Shown here in pieces: positions 29,434 to 41,587 of a stretch of DNA of 64,000 nt. Position 1 is the stretch's first letter. Each line of letters starts with the position of its first letter. The translations under genes and the position numbers were made by a program. Source of the stretch: Procambarus clarkii (lineage: Eukaryota > Arthropoda > Malacostraca > Decapoda > Cambaridae); NCBI RefSeq assembly GCF_040958095.1, contig NC_091188.1:35689685-35753684 (forward strand), in the 5' to 3' direction. The notes under the pieces are model-generated. The model ran no database searches, was not told where the DNA came from, and worked only from the letters and a program-made list of their open reading frames with translations.

Positions 29434-32400
29434 TAGTAGTCACCATACTCTTCCTGTGAGTAATAGTGGTCACCATACTCTTCCTGTGAGCAATAGTGGT
29501 CACCATACTCTTCCTGTGAGTAATAAATGTCACCATACTCTTCCTGTGAGCAATATTGGTCACCATACTCTTCATGTGAGTAACAGTGGACACAATACTC
29601 TTCATGTGAGCAATAGTGGTCACCAGACTCTTCCTGTGAGTAATAGTGGTCACCATACTCTTCCTGTGAATAATAGTGCTCACCACACTCTTCCTGTGAA
29701 TAATAGTGGTCACCATACTCTTCCTGTGAGTAATAGTGGTCACCATACTCTTCCTGTGAGTAATTGTGGTCACCATACTCTTCCTGTGAGTAATAGTGCT
29801 CACCACACTCTTCCTGTGAGTAATAGTGGTCACCATACTCTTCCTGTGAGTAATAGTGCTCACAATACACTTCCTGTGAGTAATAGTGGTCACCATACTC
29901 TTCCTGTGAATAATAGTGCTCACCACACTCTTCCTGTGAATAATAGTGGTCACCATACTCTTCCTGTGAGTAATAGTGGTCACCATACTCTTCTTGTGAG
30001 TAATAGTGGCCACCAAACTCTTCCTGTGAGTAATAGAGGTCACCATACTCTTCCTGTGAGTAATAGTGCTAACGATACTCTTCCTTTGAGTAATAGTGTT
30101 CACCATACTCATCCTGTGAGTAATAGTTTTCATCATACTCTTCCTGTGAGTAATAGTGGTCACCATACTCTTCCTGTGAGTAATAGTGGTCATCATACCC
30201 ATCCTGTGAGTAATAGTGGTCACCATACTCTTCTTGTGAGTAATAGTGGTCACCATACTCTTCCTGTGAGTAATAGTGGTCACCATACTCTTCCTGTAAG
30301 TAATAGTGGTCACCATACTTTTCCTGTGAGTAATAGTGGTCCCCATACTCTTCATGTGAGTAATAGTGCTCACAATACACTTCCTGTGAGTAATAGTGGT
30401 CACCATACACTTGTGAGTAATAGTGGTCACCATACTCTTCTTGTGAGTAATTGTGGCCACCATACTCTTCCTGTGAGTAATAGTGGTCACCATACTCTTC
30501 CTGTGAGTAATAGTGCTAACGATACTCTTCCTGTGATTAATAGTGTTCACCATACTCATCCTGTGAGTAATAGTTTTCATCATACTCTTCCTGTGAGTAA
30601 CATTGGTCACCATACCCATCCTGTGAGTAATAGTTGTCACCATACTCTTCCTGTGAGTAATAGTGGTCACCATACCCATCCTGGAAGTAATAGTGGCCAC
30701 CATACTCTTCCTGTGAATAATAGTGGTCACCATATCCATCCTGTGAGTAGTAGTGGTCACCATACTCTTCTTGTGAGTAAGAGTGGTCACCATACTCTTC
30801 ATGTGAGAAATAGTGGTCACCATACTCTTCCTGTGAGTAACATTGGTCACCATACCCATCCTGTGAGTAATAGTTGTCACCATACTCTTCCTGTGAGTAA
30901 TTGTGGTCACTATACCCATCCTGTGAGTAATAGTAGTCACCATACCCATCCTGTGAGTAATAGTGGTCACCATACCCATCCTGTGAGTAATAGTGGTCAC
31001 CATACCCATCCTGTGAGTAATAGTGACCACCATACTCTTCCTGTGAGTAATAGTGGTCACCATACCCATCCTGTGAGTAGTAGTGGTCATCATACCCATC
31101 CTGTGAGTAAAAGTGGTCATCATGCTCTTCTTGTGAGTAATAGTGGTCACCATACTCTTCCTGTGAGTAATAGTGGTCACCATACTCTTCCTGTGAGTAA
31201 TAGTGGTCTCCATACTCTTCCTGTGAGTAATAGTGGTCACCATACACTTCCTGTGAGTAATAGTGCTCTCGATACTCTTCCTGTGAGTAAAAGTGGTCAC
31301 CATACACTTCCTGTGAGTAATAGTGCACTCCATACTCTTCCTGTGAGTAATAGTGGTCACCATACCCATTTTGTGAGTAATAGTGGTCACCATACCCATC
31401 CTGTGAGTAATAGTGGTCACCATACTCTTCTTGCGAGTAATAGTGGTCACCATACTCTTCCTGTAAGTAATAGTGGTCACCATACCCTTCCTGTGAGTAA
31501 TAGTGGTCACCATACTCTTCCTGTGAGTAATAGTGCTCACAATACACTTCCTGTGAGTAATAGTGGTCACCATACTCTTGTGAGTAATAGTGGTCACCAT
31601 ACACTTCGTGTGAGTAATAGTGGTCACCAATCTCTTCTTGTGAGTAATAGTGGCCACCATACTCTTCCTGTGAGTAATAGTGGTCACCAATCTCTTCCTG
31701 TGAGTAATAGTGCTAACGATACTCTTCCTGTGAGTAATAGTGTTCACCATACTCATCCTGTGAGTAATAGTTTTCATCATACTTTTCCTGAGAGTAAAAG
31801 TGTTCACCATACTCATCCTGTGAGTAATAGTTTTCATCATACTCTTTCTGTGAGTAACATTGGTCACCATACCCATCCTGTGAGTAATAGTTGTCACCAT
31901 ACTCTTCCTGTGAGTAATAGTGGTCACCATACCCATCCTAAAAGTAATAGTGGCCACCATACTCTTCCTGTGAGTAATAGTGGTCACCATACCCATCCTG
32001 TGAGTAGTAGTGGTCACCATACTCTTCTTGTGAGTAATAGTGGTCACCATACTCTTCATGTGAGTAATAGTGGTCACCATACTCTTCCTGTGAGTAACAT
32101 TGGTCACCATACCCATCCTGTGAGCAATAGTTGTCACCATACTCTTCCTGTGAGTAATTGTGGTCACTATACCCATCCTGTGAGTAATAGTGGTCACCAT
32201 ACCCATCCTGTGAGTAATAGTGGTCACCATACCCATCCTGTGAGTAATAGTGGTCACCATACCCATCCAGTGAGTAATAGTGGCCACCATACTCTTCCTG
32301 TGAGAAATAGTGGTCACCATACCCATCCTGTGAGTAGAAGTGGTCATCATACCCATCCTGTGAGTAATAGTGGTCATCATGCTCTTCTTGTGAGTAATAG

Positions 32401-34648
32401 TGGTCACCATACTCTTCCTGTGAGTAATAGTGGTCACCATACTCTTCCTGTGAGCAATAGTGGTCACCATACTCTTCCTGTGAGTAATAAATGTCACCAT
32501 ACTCTTCCTGTGAGCAATATTGGTCACCATACTCTTCATGTGAGTAACAGTGGTCACAATACTCTTCATGTGAGCAATAGTGGTCACCATACTCTTCCTG
32601 TGAGTAATAGTGGTCACCATACTCTTCCTGTGAATAATAGTGCTCACCACACTCTTCCTGTGAATAATAGTGGTCACCATACTCTTCTTGTGAGTAATAG
32701 TGGTCACCATACTCTTCCTGTGAGTAATTGTGGTCACCATACTCTTCCTGTGAGTAATAGTGGTCACCATACTCTTCCTGTGAGTAATAGTGGTCACCAT
32801 ACTCTTCCTGTGAGTAATAGTGCTCACAATACACTTCCTGTGAGTAATAGTGGTCACCATACACTTGTGAGTAATAGTGGTCACCATACTCTTCTTGTGA
32901 GTAATTGTGGCCACCATACTCTTCCTGTGAGTAATAGTGGTCACCATACTCTTCCTGTGAGTAATAGTGCTAACGATACTCTTCCTGTGAGTAATAGTGT
33001 TCACCATACTCATCCTGTGAGTAATAGTTTTCATCATACTCTTCCTGTGAGTAACATTGGTCACCATACCCATCCTGTGAGTAATAGTTGTCACCATACT
33101 CTTCCTGTGAGTAATAGTGGTCACCATACCCATCCTGGAAGTAATAGTGGCCACCATACTCTTCCTGTGAATAATAGTGGTCACCATATCCATCCTGTGA
33201 GTAGTAGTGGTCACCATACTCTTCTTGTGAGTAAGAGTGGTCACCATACTCTTCATGTGAGAAATAGTGGTCACCATACTCTTCCTGTGAGTAACATTGG
33301 TCACCATACCCATCCTGTGAGTAATAGTTGTCACCATACTCTTCCTGTGAGTAATTGTGGTCACTATACCCATCCTGTGAGTAATAGTAGTCACCATACC
33401 CATCCTGTGAGTAATAGTGGTCACCATACCCATCCTGTGAGTAATAGTGGTCACCATACCCATCCTGTGAGTAATAGTGACCACCATACTCTTCCTGTGA
33501 GTAATAGTGGTCACCATACCCATCCTGTGAGTAGTAGTGGTCATCATACCCATCCTGTGAGTAATAGTGGTCATCATGCTCTTCTTGTGAGTAATAGTGG
33601 GCACCATACTCTTCCTGTGAGTAATAGTGGTCACCATACTCTTCCTGTGAGTAATAGTGGTCTCCATACTCTTCCTGTGAGTAATAGTGGTCACCATACA
33701 CTTCCTGTGAGTAATAGTGCTCTCGATACTCTTCCTGTGAGTAAAAGTGGTCACCATACACTTCCTGTGAGTAATAGTGCACTCCATACTCTTCCTGTGA
33801 GTAATAGTGGTCACCATACCCATTTTGTGAGTAATAGTGGTCACCATACCCATCCTGTGAGTAATAGTGGTCACCATACTCTTCTTGCGAGTAATAGTGG
33901 TCACCATACTCTTCCTGTGAGTAATAGTGGTCACCATACCCTTCCTGTGAGTAATAGTGGTCACCATACTCTTCCTGTAAGTAATAGTGGTCACCATACC
34001 CTTCCTGTGAGTAATAGTGGTCACCATACTCTTCCTGTGAGTAATAGTGCTCACAATACACTTCCTGTGAGTAATAGTGGTCACCATACTCTTGTGAGTA
34101 ATAGTGGTCACCATACACTTCGTGTGAGTAATAGTGGTCACCAATCTCTTCTTGTGAGTAATAGTGGCCACCATACTCTTCCAATGAGTAATAGTGGTCA
34201 CCAATCTCTTCCTGTGAGTAATAGTGCTAACGATACTCTTCCTGTGAGTAATAGTGTTCACCATACTCATCCTGTGAGTAATAGTTTTCATCATACTTTT
34301 CCTGTGAGTAAAAGTGTTCACCATACTCATCCTGTGAGTAATAGTTTTCATCATACTCTTTCTGTGAGTAACATTGGTCACCATACCCATCCTGTGAGTA
34401 ATAGTTGTCACCATACTCTTCCTGTGAGTAATAGTGGTCACCATACCCATCCTAAAAGTAATAGTGGCCACCATACTCTTCCTGTGAGTAATAGTGGTCA
34501 CCATACCCATCCTGTGAGTAGTAGTGGTCACCATACTCTTCTTGTGAGTAATAGTGGTCACCATACTCTTCATGTGAGTAATAGTGGTCACCATACTCTT
34601 CCTGTGAGTAACATTGGTCACCATACCCATCCTGTGAGCAATAGTTGT
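29434..34648. repeat. Satellite block 2: 5.2-kb higher-order repeat, copy 1
   Basis: Marker variants recur downstream at fixed offsets. AACAGTGGACACAATACTC at 29582 recurs 5,208 bp later, as do many unit variants up to about 33,950. After that the offset is 5,148 because copy 1 carries two extra units (60 bp). Inside the copy are two related halves: variant CTAAAAGTAATAG occurs at about 31,938 and 34,452. Confidence 0.85.
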
Positions 34649-37600
34649 CACCATACTCTTCCTGTGAGTAATAGTGGTCACCATACTCTTCCTGTGAGCA
34701 ATAGTGGTCACCATACTCTTCCTGTGAGTAATAAATGTCACCATACTCTTCCTGTGAGCAATATTGGTCACCATACTCTTCATGTGAGTAACAGTGGACA
34801 CAATACTCTTCATGTGAGCAATAGTGGTCACCAGACTCTTCCTGTGAGTAATAGTGGTCACCATACTCTTCCTGTGAATAATAGTGCTCACCACACTCTT
34901 CCTGTGAATAATAGTGGTCACCATACTCTTCCTGTGAGTAATAGTGGTCACCATACTCTTCCTGTGAGTAATTGTGGTCACCATACTCTTCCTGTGAGTA
35001 ATAGTGCTCACCACACTCTTCCTGTGAGTAATAGTGGTCACCATACTCTTCCTGTGAGTAATAGTGCTCACAATACACTTCCTGTGAGTAATAGTGGTCA
35101 CCATACTCTTCCTGTGAATAATAGTGCTCACCACACTCTTCCTGTGAATAATAGTGGTCACCATACTCTTCCTGTGAGTAATAGTGGTCACCATACTCTT
35201 CTTGTGAGTAATAGTGGCCACCAAACTCTTCCTGTGAGTAATAGAGGTCACCATACTCTTCCTGTGAGTAATAGTGCTAACGATACTCTTCCTTTGAGTA
35301 ATAGTGTTCACCATACTCATCCTGTGAGTAATAGTTTTCATCATACTCTTCCTGTGAGTAATAGTGGTCACCATACTCTTCCTGTGAGTAATAGTGGTCA
35401 TCATACCCATCCTGTGAGTAATAGTGGTCACCATACTCTTCTTGTGAGTAATAGTGGTCACCATACTCTTCCTGTGAGTAATAGTGGTCACCATACTCTT
35501 CCTGTAAGTAATAGTGGTCACCATACTTTTCCTGTGAGTAATAGTGGTCCCCATACTCTTCATGTGAGTAATAGTGCTCACAATACACTTCCTGTGAGTA
35601 ATAGTGGTCACCATACACTTGTGAGTAATAGTGGTCACCATACTCTTCTTGTGAGTAATTGTGGCCACCATACTCTTCCTGTGAGTAATAGTGGTCACCA
35701 TACTCTTCCTGTGAGTAATAGTGCTAACGATACTCTTCCTGTGATTAATAGTGTTCACCATACTCATCCTGTGAGTAATAGTTTTCATCATACTCTTCCT
35801 GTGAGTAACATTGGTCACCATACCCATCCTGTGAGTAATAGTTGTCACCATACTCTTCCTGTGAGTAATAGTGGTCACCATACCCATCCTGGAAGTAATA
35901 GTGGCCACCATACTCTTCCTGTGAATAATAGTGGTCACCATATCCATCCTGTGAGTAGTAGTGGTCACCATACTCTTCTTGTGAGTAAGAGTGGTCACCA
36001 TACTCTTCATGTGAGAAATAGTGGTCACCATACTCTTCCTGTGAGTAACATTGGTCACCATACCCATCCTGTGAGTAATAGTTGTCACCATACTCTTCCT
36101 GTGAGTAATTGTGGTCACTATACCCATCCTGTGAGTAATAGTAGTCACCATACCCATCCTGTGAGTAATAGTGGTCACCATACCCATCCTGTGAGTAATA
36201 GTGGTCACCATACCCATCCTGTGAGTAATAGTGACCACCATACTCTTCCTGTGAGTAATAGTGGTCACCATACCCATCCTGTGAGTAGTAGTGGTCATCA
36301 TACCCATCCTGTGAGTAAAAGTGGTCATCATGCTCTTCTTGTGAGTAATAGTGGTCACCATACTCTTCCTGTGAGTAATAGTGGTCACCATACTCTTCCT
36401 GTGAGTAATAGTGGTCTCCATACTCTTCCTGTGAGTAATAGTGGTCACCATACACTTCCTGTGAGTAATAGTGCTCTCGATACTCTTCCTGTGAGTAAAA
36501 GTGGTCACCATACACTTCCTGTGAGTAATAGTGCACTCCATACTCTTCCTGTGAGTAATAGTGGTCACCATACCCATTTTGTGAGTAATAGTGGTCACCA
36601 TACCCATCCTGTGAGTAATAGTGGTCACCATACTCTTCTTGCGAGTAATAGTGGTCACCATACTCTTCCTGTAAGTAATAGTGGTCACCATACCCTTCCT
36701 GTGAGTAATAGTGGTCACCATACTCTTCCTGTGAGTAATAGTGCTCACAATACACTTCCTGTGAGTAATAGTGGTCACCATACTCTTGTGAGTAATAGTG
36801 GTCACCATACACTTCGTGTGAGTAATAGTGGTCACCAATCTCTTCTTGTGAGTAATAGTGGCCACCATACTCTTCCTGTGAGTAATAGTGGTCACCAATC
36901 TCTTCCTGTGAGTAATAGTGCTAACGATACTCTTCCTGTGAGTAATAGTGTTCACCATACTCATCCTGTGAGTAATAGTTTTCATCATACTTTTCCTGTG
37001 AGTAAAAGTGTTCACCATACTCATCCTGTGAGTAATAGTTTTCATCATACTCTTTCTGTGAGTAACATTGGTCACCATACCCATCCTGTGAGTAATAGTT
37101 GTCACCATACTCTTCCTGTGAGTAATAGTGGTCACCATACCCATCCTAAAAGTAATAGTGGCCACCATACTCTTCCTGTGAGTAATAGTGGTCACCATAC
37201 CCATCCTGTGAGTAGTAGTGGTCACCATACTCTTCTTGTGAGTAATAGTGGTCACCATACTCTTCATGTGAGTAATAGTGGTCACCATACTCTTCCTGTG
37301 AGTAACATTGGTCACCATACCCATCCTGTGAGCAATAGTTGTCACCATACTCTTCCTGTGAGTAATTGTGGTCACTATACCCATCCTGTGAGTAATAGTG
37401 GTCACCATACCCATCCTGTGAGTAATAGTGGTCACCATACCCATCCTGTGAGTAATAGTGGTCACCATACCCATCCAGTGAGTAATAGTGGCCACCATAC
37501 TCTTCCTGTGAGAAATAGTGGTCACCATACCCATCCTGTGAGTAGAAGTGGTCATCATACCCATCCTGTGAGTAATAGTGGTCATCATGCTCTTCTTGTG

Positions 37601-39796
37601 AGTAATAGTGGTCACCATACTCTTCCTGTGAGTAATAGTGGTCACCATACTCTTCCTGTGAGCAATAGTGGTCACCATACTCTTCCTGTGAGTAATAAAT
37701 GTCACCATACTCTTCCTGTGAGCAATATTGGTCACCATACTCTTCATGTGAGTAACAGTGGTCACAATACTCTTCATGTGAGCAATAGTGGTCACCATAC
37801 TCTTCCTGTGAGTAATAGTGGTCACCATACTCTTCCTGTGAATAATAGTGCTCACCACACTCTTCCTGTGAATAATAGTGGTCACCATACTCTTCTTGTG
37901 AGTAATAGTGGTCACCATACTCTTCCTGTGAGTAATTGTGGTCACCATACTCTTCCTGTGAGTAATAGTGGTCACCATACTCTTCCTGTGAGTAATAGTG
38001 GTCACCATACTCTTCCTGTGAGTAATAGTGCTCACAATACACTTCCTGTGAGTAATAGTGGTCACCATACACTTGTGAGTAATAGTGGTCACCATACTCT
38101 TCTTGTGAGTAATTGTGGCCACCATACTCTTCCTGTGAGTAATAGTGGTCACCATACTCTTCCTGTGAGTAATAGTGCTAACGATACTCTTCCTGTGAGT
38201 AATAGTGTTCACCATACTCATCCTGTGAGTAATAGTTTTCATCATACTCTTCCTGTGAGTAACATTGGTCACCATACCCATCCTGTGAGTAATAGTTGTC
38301 ACCATACTCTTCCTGTGAGTAATAGTGGTCACCATACCCATCCTGGAAGTAATAGTGGCCACCATACTCTTCCTGTGAATAATAGTGGTCACCATATCCA
38401 TCCTGTGAGTAGTAGTGGTCACCATACTCTTCTTGTGAGTAAGAGTGGTCACCATACTCTTCATGTGAGAAATAGTGGTCACCATACTCTTCCTGTGAGT
38501 AACATTGGTCACCATACCCATCCTGTGAGTAATAGTTGTCACCATACTCTTCCTGTGAGTAATTGTGGTCACTATACCCATCCTGTGAGTAATAGTAGTC
38601 ACCATACCCATCCTGTGAGTAATAGTGGTCACCATACCCATCCTGTGAGTAATAGTGGTCACCATACCCATCCTGTGAGTAATAGTGACCACCATACTCT
38701 TCCTGTGAGTAATAGTGGTCACCATACCCATCCTGTGAGTAGTAGTGGTCATCATACCCATCCTGTGAGTAATAGTGGTCATCATGCTCTTCTTGTGAGT
38801 AATAGTGGGCACCATACTCTTCCTGTGAGTAATAGTGGTCACCATACTCTTCCTGTGAGTAATAGTGGTCTCCATACTCTTCCTGTGAGTAATAGTGGTC
38901 ACCATACACTTCCTGTGAGTAATAGTGCTCTCGATACTCTTCCTGTGAGTAAAAGTGGTCACCATACACTTCCTGTGAGTAATAGTGCACTCCATACTCT
39001 TCCTGTGAGTAATAGTGGTCACCATACCCATTTTGTGAGTAATAGTGGTCACCATACCCATCCTGTGAGTAATAGTGGTCACCATACTCTTCTTGCGAGT
39101 AATAGTGGTCACCATACTCTTCCTGTAAGTAATAGTGGTCACCATACCCTTCCTGTGAGTAATAGTGGTCACCATACTCTTCCTGTGAGTAATAGTGCTC
39201 ACAATACACTTCCTGTGAGTAATAGTGGTCACCATACTCTTGTGAGTAATAGTGGTCACCATACACTTCGTGTGAGTAATAGTGGTCACCAATCTCTTCT
39301 TGTGAGTAATAGTGGCCACCATACTCTTCCAATGAGTAATAGTGGTCACCAATCTCTTCCTGTGAGTAATAGTGCTAACGATACTCTTCCTGTGAGTAAT
39401 AGTGTTCACCATACTCATCCTGTGAGTAATAGTTTTCATCATACTTTTCCTGTGAGTAAAAGTGTTCACCATACTCATCCTGTGAGTAATAGTTTTCATC
39501 ATACTCTTTCTGTGAGTAACATTGGTCACCATACCCATCCTGTGAGTAATAGTTGTCACCATACTCTTCCTGTGAGTAATAGTGGTCACCATACCCATCC
39601 TAAAAGTAATAGTGGCCACCATACTCTTCCTGTGAGTAATAGTGGTCACCATACCCATCCTGTGAGTAGTAGTGGTCACCATACTCTTCTTGTGAGTAAT
39701 AGTGGTCACCATACTCTTCATGTGAGTAATAGTGGTCACCATACTCTTCCTGTGAGTAACATTGGTCACCATACCCATCCTGTGAGCAATAGTTGT
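34649..39796. repeat. Satellite block 2: 5.2-kb higher-order repeat, copy 2
   Basis: Near-identical to 29434-34648 by order of variant units, minus 60 bp near 39,150. Its halves again carry CTAAAAGTAATAG at about 37,146 and 39,600, and the rare CTTCCAATGAGTAAT at about 39,327, matching 34,179 in copy 1. Confidence 0.85.
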
Positions 39797-41587
39797 CACC
39801 ATACTCTTCCTGTGAGTAATTGTGGTCACTATACCCATCCTGTGAGTAATAGTGGTCACCATACCCATCCTGTGAGTAATAGTGGTCACCATACCCATCC
39901 TGTGAGTAATAGTGGTCACCATACCCATCCAGTGAGTAATAGTGGCCACCATACTCTTCCTGTGAGTAATAGTGGTCACCATACCCATCCTGTGAGTAGA
40001 AGTGGTCATCATACCCATCCTGTGAGTAATAGTGGTCATCATGCTCTTCTTGTGAGTAATAGTGGTCACCATACTCTTCCTGTGAGTAATAGTGGTCACC
40101 ATACTCTTCCTGTGAGCAATAGCGGTCACCATACTCTTCCTGTGAGTAATAAATGTCACCATACTCTTCCTGTGAGCAATATTGGTCACCATACTCTTCA
40201 TGTGAGTAACAGTGGTCACAATACTCTTCATGTGAGCAATAGTGGTCACCATACTCTTCCTGTGAGTAATAGTGGTCACCATACTCTTCCTGTGAATAAT
40301 AGTGCTCACCACACTCTTCCTGTGAATAATAGTGGTCACCATACTCTTCTTGTGAGTAATAGTGGTCACCATACTCTTCCTGTGAGTAATTGTGGTCACC
40401 ATACTCTTCCTGTGAGTAATAGTGGTCACCATACTCTTCCTGTGAGTAATAGTGGTCACCATACTCTTCCTGTGAGTAATAGTGGTCACTATACTCTTCC
40501 TGTGAGTAATAGTGCTCACCACACTCTTCCTGTGAGTAATAGTGGTCACCATACTCTTCCTGTGAGTAATAGTGCTCACAATACACTTCCTGTGAGTAAT
40601 AGTGGTCACCATACTCTTGTGAGTAATAGTGGTCACCATACTCTTCCTGTGAGTAATAGTGGTCACCATACTCTTCCTGTGAGTAATAGTGCTAACGATA
40701 CTCTTCCTGTGAGTAATAGTGTTCACCATACTCATCCTGTGAGTAATAGTTTTCATTATACTCTTCCTGTGAGTAATAGTGTTCACCATACTCATCCTGT
40801 GAGTAATAGTTTTCATTATACTCTTCCTGTGAGTAATAGTGTTCACCATACTCATCCTCTGAGTAATAGTTTTCATCATACTCTTTTTGTGAGTAACATT
40901 GGTCACCATACCCATCCTGTGAGTAAGAGTTGTCACCATACTCTTCCTGTGAGTAATAATGGTCACCATACCCATCCTGAAAGTAATAGTGGCCACCATA
41001 CTCTTCCTGTGAGTAATAGTGGTCACCATACCCATCCTGTGAGTAGTAGTGGTCACCATACTCTTCTTGTGAGTAATAGTGGTCACCATACTCTTCATGT
41101 GAGTAATAGTGGTCACCATGCTCTTCCTGTGAGTAACATTGGTCACCATACCCATCCTGTGAGCAATGGTTGTCACCATACTCTTCCTGTGAGTAATTGT
41201 GGTCACTATACCCATCCTGTGAGTAATAGTGGTCACCATACCCATCCTGTGAGTAATAATGGTCACCATACCCATCCTGTGAGTAATAGTGGTCACCATA
41301 CCCATCCAGTGAGTAATAGTGGCCACCATACTCTTCCTGTGAGTAATAGTGGTCACCATACCCATCCTGTGAGTAGAAGTGGTCATAATACCCATCCTGT
41401 GAGTAATAGTGGCCATCATGCTCTTCTTGTGAGTAATTGTGTTCACCATACTCTTCCTGTGAGTAATAGTGGTCACCATACTCTTCCTGTGAGTAATAGT
41501 TGTCACCATACCTATCCTGTGAGAAATAGTGGTCACCATACCCATCCTGTGTGCAATAGTAGCCACCATACTCTTTACTGTGAGTAA
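39797..41587. repeat. Satellite block 2: partial third copy and transition
   Basis: Continues with the unit order seen at about 32,130-32,860 and 37,340-38,070, then changes to the module type seen later (GTTTTCATTATACTC, CTCTGAGTAATAG). It ends at a 31-bp marker unit at 41,574-41,587. Confidence 0.7.

Larger units (their letters stand above)
29426..41587 (+). other. Uninterrupted 12-kb open frame over satellite, not considered a gene
   Basis: Plus-strand frame with a 10-residue period (consensus VSNSGHHTLP) of about 4,053 codons. The minus strand of the same region has a 4,119-codon frame (period HRKSMVTTIT), with codon boundaries that coincide exactly. A third register (period YYSQEEYGDH) is open in shorter pieces, often ended by the GCTAACGAT variant. 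Openness follows from the 30-nt unit and its lack of TAA/TAG/TGA in these registers. There is no start context, signal peptide or non-repetitive domain. An automated gene finder would probably call spurious giant proteins here. Confidence 0.85.

Noticed and set aside
30537-40586. Tyr/Asp/Glu-rich frames (period YYSQEEYGDH) as cuticle, silk or adhesive-like proteins
   Set aside because: Composition is suggestive, but the frames are short, interrupted in every module by the GCTAACGAT variant (reads YR then stop), and repeated only because the satellite is.
29210-41569. Minus-strand 4,119-codon frame (period HRKSMVTTIT) as a giant repetitive protein
   Set aside because: It is the exact antisense register of another open frame and follows from a 30-nt unit without stops. 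It has no non-repetitive domain or initiation context.
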